Positions 7,921 to 16,260 of a stretch of 28,435 nt of DNA are shown piece after piece. Made by a program: the position numbers and the translations under genes. The notes under the pieces were generated by a model that was not told the origin of the DNA, searched no databases, and saw only the letters and a list, made by a program, of their open reading frames with translations. The stretch spans positions 1 through 28,435 of the forward strand of contig CAZIHO010000035.1 of assembly GCA_964538875.1 (NCBI GenBank). Reading direction: 5' to 3'. The stretch's first letter is position 1. Each line of letters begins with the position of its first letter. This DNA is from CAZIHO01 sp964538875 (GTDB lineage: Bacteria; Pseudomonadota; Gammaproteobacteria; Chromatiales; Chromatiaceae).

Positions 7921-8613
7921 TCAGCGAATCGCCGGGATCCGCACCGAACCGCCGCGACAATTGGACCGCACGTCCCGGCCGCAGGCGCGGGGCGCCAATT
8001 GCCGGTCGAAGCAGACCTGAATCTCCCGCAATTCCGGTCCCGTGCAACGCACTACCAATTGATCGGCACGCAATCCCGGATTGGCTTGGACAAATAGGTT
8101 GCTGATCCGGGCAGCGGTTAAATTCAGCGGTCGGGCCGGGCTTTCCAACTCCGGCGGAATCTTCAGGCTGGTGCGGGCTCGATCCGACAATTCAAAATAT
8201 TCCGCCGCGCCCATGCCGCTACAGGTGCCATGCCGTTCCCATTCATGGCGAATCAGTTTAGGGCTCGGGTAAATAGTCTTACCCAATTCAATCGCATCCT
8301 GGGTCAACCGGTTAGCGCTCGCACAATACTCCGGATACCCTCCCCGGGCATATTGAGGCCAGAGGCCGTGCAACACAAACCCGTACCCCTTGCCGTCGCA
8401 TTGGGCCGCATCGCTAGGATTGGTTAAACAATAGGTGGGTGACCAGGAGAGACTGAGCAGGTAATAGTCAAACCGGGACGCAGGATCAGCGCCCGTAGCT
8501 GGACGTCCAGTCCCCAGGGCCTCGGCTTGGCGCCCCTCCACCCCTAGGGGCGCGATCAGCACCGCAAAGGTCAGCACCCAGACGCGCCAACCCACCCGCT
8601 GCGATATGGACAT
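7921..8613 (-). CDS. Secreted ribonuclease, RNase T2 family
   Basis: Cleaves RNA through a 2',3'-cyclic phosphate intermediate. The 230-residue product starts with a signal peptide (hydrophobic residues about 9-24), so it acts in the periplasm or outside. Both catalytic segments are intact: CAS1 F-V-L-H-G-L-W-P-Q (His82, Trp85) and CAS2 H-E-W-E-R-H-G-T-C (His123, Glu124, His128). Cysteines at 62, 72, 97 and 131, plus three near the C-terminus, fit the disulfides of the family. The ATG at 8613 has GAGG 7 nt upstream. It lies 76 nt behind the OmpA-like gene on the same strand, so the two may be co-transcribed. The family matches E. coli RNase I, but orthology is not shown, so no symbol is given. 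Confidence 0.93.
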   Translation of the reverse strand: MSISQRVGWRVWVLTFAVLIAPLGVEGRQAEALGTGRPATGADPASRFDYYLLSLSWSPTYCLTNPSDAAQCDGKGYGFVLHGLWPQYARGGYPEYCASANRLTQDAIELGKTIYPSPKLIRHEWERHGTCSGMGAAEYFELSDRARTSLKIPPELESPARPLNLTAARISNLFVQANPGLRADQLVVRCTGPELREIQVCFDRQLAPRACGRDVRSNCRGGSVRIPAIR

Positions 8614-8689
8614 TTCCTTACCTCGCCTGCAATCCTTTTGAATTTATCGACCCAGACCAGCCGATCCGGGCCGGATAACCGCCCTGAAG

Positions 8690-9364
8690 CTAACCCCGCA
8701 AGTCAATCTCCACCCGGCGGTTTAGGGCGCGACCCGCAGACGTTCGGTTACTGGCAACGGGGCGTTTCTCCCCTTTACCCATGACCCGGATCTTGGCCTG
8801 GACACCGAGTTGCTCAATATAGGACTTAACCGCTATGGCGCGCGCCAACGACAAGCGTTGGTTATAGGCTGCCCCTCCAAGGCTATCCGTGTATCCGATC
8901 AATAGGATCGCCTGATCCATCCGCATCCCCCCAGGGGCGACCATTCGCTCGATCACGCCCCTGGCGATCGGTGTCAGGTCTGCGCTGTTGAATTCAAACA
9001 AAACCCGTGGCAACCCACCTCCCGGGCACCCAAAGCCATCGACGCGGGTGCCGGCGGGTGTATTCCAACAAAGGTCATGGGTATAGGGAACTCCATCACC
9101 GTCGAAATCCATAGCGCATCCCCGTTTGTCCACCCTGACTCCTGGGCCGGTATTTGGGCACTGATCCAAGGAGTCAACGACTCCATCGCCATCAGCGTCC
9201 GGTGTCACTGCACAATGATTGGGACAGTTGACCGCTACCTGAGCACAGTTCGTTTGGTCCTTTGATCGAACCGGACAGGTCTCCGCCTGAATCGAAACCG
9301 GAGCCGCCGCTAGGGCGAGGAGCACAGCACCAATTTCTAGATAGCCAGGGATACGCCTCGACAT
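8690..9364 (-). CDS. OmpA-family envelope protein with thrombospondin type 3 (calcium-binding) repeats
   Basis: Predicted periplasmic or outer-membrane-associated protein that binds peptidoglycan. I chose the ATG at 9364, preceded by AAGGGGAA; an ATG at 9409 lacks a site and precedes the signal peptide by 15 odd residues. The 224-residue product has a signal peptide with likely cleavage after S-I-Q-A (residue 27) and a Cys-rich segment (30-51). Two thrombospondin type 3 repeats with D-x-D-G-D-G calcium ligands follow (about 56-70 and 87-100). The OmpA C-terminal domain (about 120-222) contains G-Y-T-D-S (Asp160) and the closing N-R-R-V-E-I motif. There is no beta-barrel domain, so it is not a porin-type OmpA. 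It lies upstream of the RNase T2 gene. Confidence 0.88.
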   Translation of the reverse strand: MSRRIPGYLEIGAVLLALAAAPVSIQAETCPVRSKDQTNCAQVAVNCPNHCAVTPDADGDGVVDSLDQCPNTGPGVRVDKRGCAMDFDGDGVPYTHDLCWNTPAGTRVDGFGCPGGGLPRVLFEFNSADLTPIARGVIERMVAPGGMRMDQAILLIGYTDSLGGAAYNQRLSLARAIAVKSYIEQLGVQAKIRVMGKGEKRPVASNRTSAGRALNRRVEIDLRG

Positions 9365-9543
9365 GAATATTTCCCCTTTAAAGTCAGCACGACCGCGCAC
9401 AGCGAGCAACCCAACCTCCTAAGGAAGCCGTTGCATCCGCTAGGACCAGGATACCTCACGGACGAACCGATGCAAGTGCCTTAATTCCCGGAACCCGCCC
9501 CCAACAGACCTAGCCTTAGGCAGAGCCATGAAAGCTACCAGCA

Positions 9544-9566
9544 AGCCGGTTCTCGATGTTCCGGCT
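9544..9566. repeat. Second hairpin downstream of nuoN
   Basis: Short perfect inverted repeat agccgg (9544-9549) and ccggct (9561-9566) with an 11-nt loop, about 17 nt beyond the main nuoN hairpin on the minus strand. No T-tract follows. It may assist the terminator or protect the 3' end of the long nuo transcript. Confidence 0.35.
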
Positions 9567-9582
9567 TTGGCCATTGAGCATT

Positions 9583-9611
9583 CCCCTGATCCGGTCCACC
9601 GGTTTCAGGGG
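9583..9611 (-). terminator. Terminator hairpin of the nuo operon
   Basis: Starts 8 nt after the nuoN stop codon on the minus strand. Stem cccctga (9583-9589) pairs with tcagggg (9605-9611), continued by ccggt (9591-9595) with accgg (9598-9602), leaving a 2-nt gap at the apex, so the top pairs would open to form the loop. No long T-tract follows, so it may act as a Rho-dependent end or as 3' protection. Confidence 0.6.
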
Positions 9612-9618
9612 CATCAAG

Positions 9619-11055
9619 TTAGATGAACGCGCTCTGGCAAAGCGTGAGCAACGAGGCGGGGAACAGACCCAACCAAAGCACCGCAAGCCCATTGATGGAA
9701 AGGGTTACCCGGACATCGGCACCGGCCGTGAGAGGGCTGTTGTCGGTCGGTTTGTCGAAATAGAGAATTTTAACGATACGAATATAGTAAAACGCGCCGA
9801 TAATCGAGAACGCTACGCCGACCACCGCCAACCAAACCAAATGGACGTTTACCGCCGCTTCAAGTACGGCGAACTTCGCGAAGAAGCCCACCGTGGGTGG
9901 TACACCCGCCATGGAGAACATAAGTACTGCCATCATGGCCGCGAACCAAGGGCTCCGGTCATTCAATCCGGCAAAATCCTCCAAATTCTCAGCTTCGAAG
10001 CCTTGCCGACTCAGCAGAATCAGCATGCCAAAGCCCCCGGCGGCCATGAGTGCATAGACGACTGCGTAGAACATGGCCGCCCCATAACCGACCTTAGTGC
10101 CCACTAGAATGCCCAAAAAGATAAAGCCCACGTGGGAAATAGTCGAATAGGCCAACATTCTCTTGATGTTGGTTTGTGCGATGGCGACCAAGTTCCCCAC
10201 CGCCATGGAAAGGATCGCCAGGATCACCAACATACCTTGCCAATCCGCCTGCAACCCAGCCAGACCATCAACCAATAAACGCATCGCCAGTGCAAACGCT
10301 GCTATCTTTGGCACACTACCCAGCAAGGAAACCACTGCGGTCGGGGCGCCTTGGTATACATCCGGAACCCACATATGGCAGGGCACCGCACCAAATTTGA
10401 ACGCCAACCCAATGACTATGAAGACCAGGCCGAGCACCAACACCAGATCATCCACGCCGCGCTGAGTCAACGCCTTGGCGACGCCCTGCAGCTGAATGGT
10501 TCCCGTCGCTCCATACACCATGGAGATTCCATACAGCAGGATCCCGGACGCCAAAGCGCCAAGCACGAAATACTTCATGGCGGCTTCCGAGCCATTGCTA
10601 GACTTGCGGTCAAAAGCCACCAACGCGTACATGCAAAGCGCCAGCAACTCCAATCCGAGATAAATAGTTAGGAAGTTACCGGCGGAAATCATCACGCACA
10701 TGCCCAAAACCGAAAACAACCCCAGCACATAAAACTCGCCCAGGGCGAGGCCCCGGTCCTTTAAATAATCCTTGGCATACACAAAGACCATCAGGGTGAT
10801 GAGAAACAAGCAGATCTTGAGTGCGTCACTCATCGGGTCCCGCACAAAACTCCCATCGAACGCCCATTGCGCGTGGGGAGCCGCCACCCAAGCCGCAAGC
10901 GCCGCCGCGCCTATCAAGGTGAGTTGGGTTAATCCATAGCTAACGAGACGTTGTTCCTTCTTTAGAAACAGGTCCAAAATCAGAATCAGGCAGGCCATGC
11001 TGGCTAAAAAAATTTCTGGCAGCATTGGATATAGGTTCGCGACATCAAATTTCAT
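9619..11055 (-). CDS. nuoN: NADH-quinone oxidoreductase subunit N (antiporter-like proton-pumping subunit)
   Basis: One of three antiporter-like membrane subunits of complex I. The 478-residue product is highly hydrophobic and matches the usual length of about 480 with 14 predicted helices. Key charged residues of the proton path are visible: Glu136 in I-Y-L-G-L-E-L-L-A-L and Lys220 in L-A-F-K-F-G-A-V-P, followed by the conserved M-W-V-P-D-V-Y-Q-G-A-P-T. A GGAG site lies 9 nt before the ATG at 11055. It is the last gene of the operon, 26 nt after nuoM, and is followed by a hairpin. Confidence 0.97.
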   Translation of the reverse strand: MKFDVANLYPMLPEIFLASMACLILILDLFLKKEQRLVSYGLTQLTLIGAAALAAWVAAPHAQWAFDGSFVRDPMSDALKICLFLITLMVFVYAKDYLKDRGLALGEFYVLGLFSVLGMCVMISAGNFLTIYLGLELLALCMYALVAFDRKSSNGSEAAMKYFVLGALASGILLYGISMVYGATGTIQLQGVAKALTQRGVDDLVLVLGLVFIVIGLAFKFGAVPCHMWVPDVYQGAPTAVVSLLGSVPKIAAFALAMRLLVDGLAGLQADWQGMLVILAILSMAVGNLVAIAQTNIKRMLAYSTISHVGFIFLGILVGTKVGYGAAMFYAVVYALMAAGGFGMLILLSRQGFEAENLEDFAGLNDRSPWFAAMMAVLMFSMAGVPPTVGFFAKFAVLEAAVNVHLVWLAVVGVAFSIIGAFYYIRIVKILYFDKPTDNSPLTAGADVRVTLSINGLAVLWLGLFPASLLTLCQSAFI

Positions 11056-11081
11056 CGAAAACGCTCCGTATCGCCACTGCT

Positions 11082-12620
11082 TCAGAGACCAGACAGAGGC
11101 AGGATCGGCACCAACTTAGGTACCTGGACATGGGCCACCAAATGCTTGACCGTGGGTTCCATCATTTCAATCAGAGGCGCCGGCCATAAACCAAGCACCA
11201 ACACCGCCACTGCCAGGGAACCCAGTACGAAAATCTCCCGCCCGTTCATATCCTTCAGCTTATCCACATGATCGTTGGCGACGGGACCGTACATAACCCG
11301 CTTGACCATCCACAGGGTGTAGGCGGCGCCCAGGATCAGGGTGGTGGACGCAAGGAATGCATACCAGAAATCCACCCGGAAACTTGCTAGGATCACCATG
11401 AACTCACCCACGAAGCCCGAGGTGCCCGGCAATCCTGCGTTCGCCATGGCAAAAAACACCATGAAGGCCCCAAACACGGGCATCCGATGGATGACCCCGC
11501 CATAGGCGCCAATCTCCCGGGAATGGACCCGGTCATATAAGACCCCCACGCACAGGAACATGGCACCGGAGATGAAACCATGGGACACCATTTGCACCAT
11601 GCCGCCTTCTATACCCAGCACGGAGCCCCCGTGAGAACCGGCTGATCCCAGCAGGAAGAACACCAGGAAGAAGCCCAGGGTCACGAATCCCATGTGGGCG
11701 ACGGAAGAATAGGCAATCAACTTCTTCATGTCCTGCTGGACTAGGGCCACGAAGCCAATATAAACAACGGCAATCAAGGACAGGCCGATAACCAACCCAC
11801 CCAGCGAATGACTGGCGTCTGGGACGATGGGCAGCGTAAAGCGTAAGAACCCGTACCCGCCCATCTTTAACATGATTGCGGCCAGGATTACCGAGCCTCC
11901 GGTAGGCGCTTCCACATGGGCATCTGGCAACCAGGTATGTACCGGCCACATGGGCACCTTGACCGCGAATGCTGCTAAAAAAGCAATAAAAATCAAGGTT
12001 TGAGCGGTTGCGTTAAGAGGTACCCCATGAAACTCAAGGATGCCGAACCCGTTCGCCTGGAAATAAAGGTAGATCAAGGCGACCAACATCAGGACTGAAC
12101 CTAGGAAGGTGTAAAGGAAAAACTTGATGGTCGCGTATACCCGGTTAGGCCCACCCCACACCCCGATGATGATAAACATCGGGATGAGCATGGCTTCCCA
12201 AAATACGTAGAACAGAATGGCGTCCAACGCGGCAAAGACCCCGATCATGACGCCCTCCATAATCAGGAATGCCGCCATGTATTGAGAGGGCTTGTACTGA
12301 ATAACTTCCCATCCTGAAATGATCACCAGGATGCTGATGAAGGTGGTCAGCAGAATCAGGGGCACGGAAATGCCGTCCACACCCAGATGGTAGTAAATCC
12401 TGAAACTGGGAATCCAAACCGACTTTTCCACGAACTGCATTTGCGCCGTGGTGAAATCGAAGCCCCAATAGAGGGGTAGGCTGAGGAAAAACGTCAAAAC
12501 CGCGAACACCAACGCCAACCATTTGGTGACGCTCGGATCCCGGTCTCCGCTACCCAACACTAACACCCCACCCACGATGGGTAGCCAGATAATCAAGCTA
12601 AGAATGGGCCAGTCGAACAT
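11082..12620 (-). CDS. nuoM: NADH-quinone oxidoreductase subunit M
   Basis: Antiporter-like membrane subunit that pumps protons in complex I. The 512-residue length and fold are standard. Glu142 in V-F-W-E-A-M-L-I-P and Lys221 in F-A-V-K-V-P-M-W-P correspond to the functional Glu144 and Lys234 of E. coli NuoM. The H-T-W-L-P-D-A-H-V-E-A-P-T motif after Lys221 is intact. The gap to nuoL is 35 nt and to nuoN 26 nt, consistent with a single transcript. The ribosome-binding site is weak (GGAAAA). Confidence 0.97.
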   Translation of the reverse strand: MFDWPILSLIIWLPIVGGVLVLGSGDRDPSVTKWLALVFAVLTFFLSLPLYWGFDFTTAQMQFVEKSVWIPSFRIYYHLGVDGISVPLILLTTFISILVIISGWEVIQYKPSQYMAAFLIMEGVMIGVFAALDAILFYVFWEAMLIPMFIIIGVWGGPNRVYATIKFFLYTFLGSVLMLVALIYLYFQANGFGILEFHGVPLNATAQTLIFIAFLAAFAVKVPMWPVHTWLPDAHVEAPTGGSVILAAIMLKMGGYGFLRFTLPIVPDASHSLGGLVIGLSLIAVVYIGFVALVQQDMKKLIAYSSVAHMGFVTLGFFLVFFLLGSAGSHGGSVLGIEGGMVQMVSHGFISGAMFLCVGVLYDRVHSREIGAYGGVIHRMPVFGAFMVFFAMANAGLPGTSGFVGEFMVILASFRVDFWYAFLASTTLILGAAYTLWMVKRVMYGPVANDHVDKLKDMNGREIFVLGSLAVAVLVLGLWPAPLIEMMEPTVKHLVAHVQVPKLVPILPLSGL

Positions 12621-12655
12621 GCCGTTTTCCTAATTCGCCAACGTCACGGGCACTT

Positions 12656-14641
12656 CTACACCAAGATCCAGGTCAGCATTACCAGCAGACCCAGGATCAT
12701 GGCGATCGCATAATGGAACAGAAATCCGGTTTGGATATGCCTAAGCACCCCAGCCGCCCAGCCAATACTTTTGGCGGATCCATTGACCATCAATCCGTCG
12801 ATCAATGCCCGATCACCAACCAGCCAAAAGACCTTGCCAACGCCGCGACTCCCCCCGCCGAATAAGAACAGGTACGCCTCATCAAACCAGTACTTGCGAT
12901 CCAGGGCCCGATACAACCAGGCAAACTTGGCCTGAACGAAGTCCGCTAGGGCCGGTTGCTTGAGATACACAAACCAGGCCACTAGGAAACCGGACAGGGC
13001 CAACCAAAAGGGTGCGCCCATCACGCCATGGGTAACCATGCTTAGCGGTCCGTGAAAATCCTTGCCGATGGCCGCAAGTACATCATGTTGGGGAAGCACT
13101 TGAATCGCCCCACCGAAGAAATTACCAAACAGCATATATTCCACGGTCATCCAACCGACCACCACCGACGGAATAGCCAGCAAAACCAGGGGAACCCAAA
13201 CGACTTTTGGGCTCTCATGCAAATGCTTCTTTGCGTGATCGTCCCGGGGACCTTGGCCATGAAATACCAGGAAGAACATCCGGAAGCTATACAAAGCGGT
13301 AACGAAGACGCCCAGCAACACCATGACGTAGGCGTAACCGGCGCCTGGAATATGGGAATGATGTACCGCCTCGATGATGGCATCTTTAGAGAAGAACCCG
13401 GAAAAACCGGGAGTACCAATCAACGCCAGGGACCCCAGTAACGAGGTAATCCAGGTGATGGGCATATACTTGCGGATTCCGCCCATGTTCCGAATGTCTT
13501 GATCGTGATGCATACCCATGATGACCGAACCGGCGGCTAGGAACAGCAGTGCCTTGAAAAAGGCATGGGTCATCAGATGGAAAATCCCGGCCGCGTAGGC
13601 GGAAGCGCCCAAGGCTACCGCCATATAACCTAATTGAGATAGGGTTGAATAGGCCACGACGCGCTTAATGTCGTTTTGTACGATGCCGATCAGGCCTGTG
13701 AAGAACGCGGTCGTGGCACCGATTACCAAGACTAGGGACAGGGCCGTTTCCGACAGTTCATACAGGGGCGACATTCGCGCGACCATGAAAATCCCAGCGG
13801 TGACCATGGTCGCCGCGTGGATGAGCGCCGAGATCGGAGTTGGGCCTTCCATGGAGTCGGGCAACCAAACGTGCAGCGGTACCTGGGCCGACTTCCCCAT
13901 GGCGCCGACAAACAAGAGAATGCACACCACCGTCATCAAAGACCATTGGGTGCCGCCCCATAGACTGATTTGAGTAGCCGCCAGGCTGGGTGCCTTAGCG
14001 AATACTTCGCCATAATGGAGGCTACCGAAATACATGGCAATCGCCGCGATGCCAAGTAGAAAGCCAAAGTCCCCTACCCTATTGACTAAAAACGCCTTGA
14101 GATTGGCGAACACGGCGGATTCCCGTACCGACCAAAAGCCGATCAGGAGATAAGACACCAGCCCCACCGCCTCCCAGCCAAAAAACAATTGCAGGAAGTT
14201 GTTGGCGGTTACCAGCATCAACATGGCGAAAGTGAACAGGGAGATATAGCTGAAGAACCGTTGATATGAATTGGTCCCGGCCAAACTCCCCTTCGGCCAG
14301 TTGTGTTCATCGTCCGCCATATAACCAATGGTGTAGATATGCACACAAAATGACACAAAGGTGACCACGGTCATCATCAAGGCGGTCAGGCGATCCAACA
14401 AGAATCCAACCTCGAACCGCACGCCTTCGCTCATCATCCAGGTATAAACCAGGATGTCGGCTGACGGATCCCCGTCGATCGCCTGACGTTTGAGTAAATA
14501 GAGTGAACCGAGCACGGAGATACCGACGCCCACGCTGGTCACCCAATGGGCTCCCCGGCGGCCGATCTTGCCCCCCCAAAATCCAGCGATGATGGCTCCC
14601 AGCAAGGGGGTCAGCACGATGATCAACAGGATTTGTTCCAT
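12656..14641 (-). CDS. nuoL: NADH-quinone oxidoreductase subunit L
   Basis: Distal antiporter-like subunit of complex I, carrying the long lateral helix along the membrane arm. The 661-residue length fits that extra C-terminal helix. Glu157 in F-F-G-W-E-A-V-G and Lys250 in G-A-M-G-K-S-A-Q-V-P-L are the conserved proton-path residues, followed by H-V-W-L-P-D-S-M-E-G-P-T-P. The last 25 residues form a hydrophobic anchor. It is separated from nuoK by 148 nt, the largest gap inside the operon. The ATG at 14641 has only a weak ribosome-binding site (AAAGAG). Confidence 0.97.
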   Translation of the reverse strand: MEQILLIIVLTPLLGAIIAGFWGGKIGRRGAHWVTSVGVGISVLGSLYLLKRQAIDGDPSADILVYTWMMSEGVRFEVGFLLDRLTALMMTVVTFVSFCVHIYTIGYMADDEHNWPKGSLAGTNSYQRFFSYISLFTFAMLMLVTANNFLQLFFGWEAVGLVSYLLIGFWSVRESAVFANLKAFLVNRVGDFGFLLGIAAIAMYFGSLHYGEVFAKAPSLAATQISLWGGTQWSLMTVVCILLFVGAMGKSAQVPLHVWLPDSMEGPTPISALIHAATMVTAGIFMVARMSPLYELSETALSLVLVIGATTAFFTGLIGIVQNDIKRVVAYSTLSQLGYMAVALGASAYAAGIFHLMTHAFFKALLFLAAGSVIMGMHHDQDIRNMGGIRKYMPITWITSLLGSLALIGTPGFSGFFSKDAIIEAVHHSHIPGAGYAYVMVLLGVFVTALYSFRMFFLVFHGQGPRDDHAKKHLHESPKVVWVPLVLLAIPSVVVGWMTVEYMLFGNFFGGAIQVLPQHDVLAAIGKDFHGPLSMVTHGVMGAPFWLALSGFLVAWFVYLKQPALADFVQAKFAWLYRALDRKYWFDEAYLFLFGGGSRGVGKVFWLVGDRALIDGLMVNGSAKSIGWAAGVLRHIQTGFLFHYAIAMILGLLVMLTWILV

Positions 14642-14663
14642 AGCGCTCTTTTAACCATTGAGG

Positions 14664-14677
14664 GTGGGCAAGCCCAC
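14664..14677 (-). repeat. Hairpin in the nuoK-nuoL spacer
   Basis: On the minus strand gtggg-cttg-cccac forms a 5-bp G/C-rich stem capped by CTTG, 23 nt before the nuoL start codon. It could influence nuoL translation or mark RNA processing. No promoter consensus is recognisable in the spacer. Confidence 0.4.
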
Positions 14678-14789
14678 GCACATCATGTTGTAAACCGACC
14701 CTTCCCTGGCCATTCTTGGCCGCACACCGCGGCTCGATCCGCTAGTACCGACGGGGATTCACGCCGCCAAAACCACTGGCGCCCTGGGT

Positions 14790-15095
14790 CTACCCCTTTA
14801 ACAAATCCATTTCATCGACGTTGATCGTACGCCGGTTCCGGAACAACACCACTAGGATCGCTAATCCAATGGCGGCCTCGGCAGCGGCTACCGTCAGGAT
14901 AAAGAACACAAACACTTGTCCCGCCGTATCCTTGAGGAAATGGGAAAAGGCGATGAAATTGGTATTGACCGCCAACAACATCAGCTCAATGCACATTAAC
15001 AACAGGATGATGTTTTTGCGGTTGATAAAGATCCCAGCGACGCTCAAGGCGAAGAGGATGGCTCCCAGCACCAGATAATCGTTCAAACTGATCAT
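14790..15095 (-). CDS. nuoK: NADH-quinone oxidoreductase subunit K
   Basis: Small three-helix membrane subunit of complex I, homologous to MrpC. The 101 residues are the standard length. The two conserved buried glutamates of the family are visible in L-M-C-I-E-L-M-L-L (Glu36) and A-A-A-E-A-A-I-G-L-A. The start codon lies one base after the nuoJ stop, with GAGG overlapping the end of nuoJ, so translation is probably coupled. Confidence 0.97.
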   Translation of the reverse strand: MISLNDYLVLGAILFALSVAGIFINRKNIILLLMCIELMLLAVNTNFIAFSHFLKDTAGQVFVFFILTVAAAEAAIGLAILVVLFRNRRTINVDEMDLLKG

Positions 15096-15096
15096 G

Positions 15097-15705
15097 TCAG
15101 AACCTCTTTTCCGCCGGCATGCTCACCAGCTTGATGCGATCCGGACCCTTCTTCACCCTAACCTGCCGCGAGGGTTCCGTGTACCGGGTGCCGGGCCTCC
15201 TGCGTAATGTCAAACCGATGGCAGCGACAATCGCCACCAGCAAAATAACGGCCGCAATTTCAAACGGATACATGTAAACCGTATAGAGGACCTCGCCCAG
15301 GGCCTGGGTGTTACTGAAATCTGCGGCTTGGGGCGGAGGCGTGGGAAAATGGGCGGGGTCGAACTGGGAGCGGCTCAAAACCAATCCAATCTCCCCCAAC
15401 ATCAGCACCGCGACGCCAATCCCTAGCGGCAGATTTTTCATGAACCGGGCGCGCAGTGTCGCCACGTCGATGTCCAGCATCATGACGACAAATAGGAACA
15501 GGACCATGACGGCCCCAACATAAACCAACACCAAGGTTATGGCGAGGAACTCAGCTTCCAGCAACATCCACAATACTGCGGTATTGAAAAAAGTCAGCAC
15601 CAGGAATAGCACCGAATGGACCGGATTGCGCCGAGTAATCACCATCAATGCGGACAGCACGACCAGCGCCGCAAATAAATAAAAGAGGGCTTTTTCAAAC
15701 GTCAT
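15097..15705 (-). CDS. nuoJ: NADH-quinone oxidoreductase subunit J
   Basis: Five-helix membrane subunit of complex I. The 202-residue length is normal, with helices in the first 165 residues and a basic cytoplasmic tail (R-R-R-P-G-T-R-Y and R-V-K-K-G-P). The helix-3 region with V-L-V-Y-V-G-A-V-M-V-L-F-L-F is the conserved core that carries the pi-bulge in solved structures. The gene lies 52 nt after nuoI and one base before nuoK. Confidence 0.96.
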   Translation of the reverse strand: MTFEKALFYLFAALVVLSALMVITRRNPVHSVLFLVLTFFNTAVLWMLLEAEFLAITLVLVYVGAVMVLFLFVVMMLDIDVATLRARFMKNLPLGIGVAVLMLGEIGLVLSRSQFDPAHFPTPPPQAADFSNTQALGEVLYTVYMYPFEIAAVILLVAIVAAIGLTLRRRPGTRYTEPSRQVRVKKGPDRIKLVSMPAEKRF

Positions 15706-15757
15706 CTACGCTTGCCTATATCAAGGATGTTTCTGGCGCCCGCGCCCGCAACCCGGT

Positions 15758-16249
15758 TTACCGGTAGGCCGCGTCGGCGTCCCGTGCCCGTGCTATGTCT
15801 TCTTCATGCTGGTCACCCATGGCCAAGAGTTTATCCTTGGTCATGATCGCGTCGTCCGGGTTTTCGAAGCAATACTCATAGACACCGGTCTCAACAATGG
15901 CATCCACGGGGCAGGATTCTTCACAGAATCCGCAAAAAATGCACTTGAATAAATCGATATCGTAGCGAGTCGTGCGGCGCGACCCATCCGACCGAGGCTC
16001 CGCTTCGATGGTAATCGCCAATGCGGGACAGGTGGCCTCGCAGAGCTTGCAGGCGATGCATCTTTCTTCCCCATTGGCGTAGCGCCGTTGCGCATGCAAG
16101 CCGCGAAACCGGGGTGAAATGGGCGCCTTTTCCTCCGGATACTGGACTGTGAACTTGCGGGCAAACAGATAGCGCCCGGTCACGCCAAGCCCCTTGACCA
16201 ATTCGGTCAACAGCAGGCTGTTGAGATAGTAGCGGACGTTATCAAACAT
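15758..16249 (-). CDS. nuoI: NADH-quinone oxidoreductase subunit I (two [4Fe-4S] clusters N6a/N6b)
   Basis: Ferredoxin-like connecting subunit of complex I that passes electrons toward cluster N2. I chose the ATG at 16249, preceded by AAGGG that overlaps the nuoH end; a longer frame opening at 16444 lies inside nuoH and is not NuoI-like. The 163-residue product has two classical cluster motifs, Cys64-x2-Cys67-x2-Cys70-x3-Cys74 and Cys103-x2-Cys106-x2-Cys109-x3-Cys113. An N-terminal amphipathic segment docks on the membrane arm. The gap to nuoH is 11 nt. Confidence 0.97.
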   Translation of the reverse strand: MFDNVRYYLNSLLLTELVKGLGVTGRYLFARKFTVQYPEEKAPISPRFRGLHAQRRYANGEERCIACKLCEATCPALAITIEAEPRSDGSRRTTRYDIDLFKCIFCGFCEESCPVDAIVETGVYEYCFENPDDAIMTKDKLLAMGDQHEEDIARARDADAAYR

Positions 16250-16260
16250 GGATGTATCCC

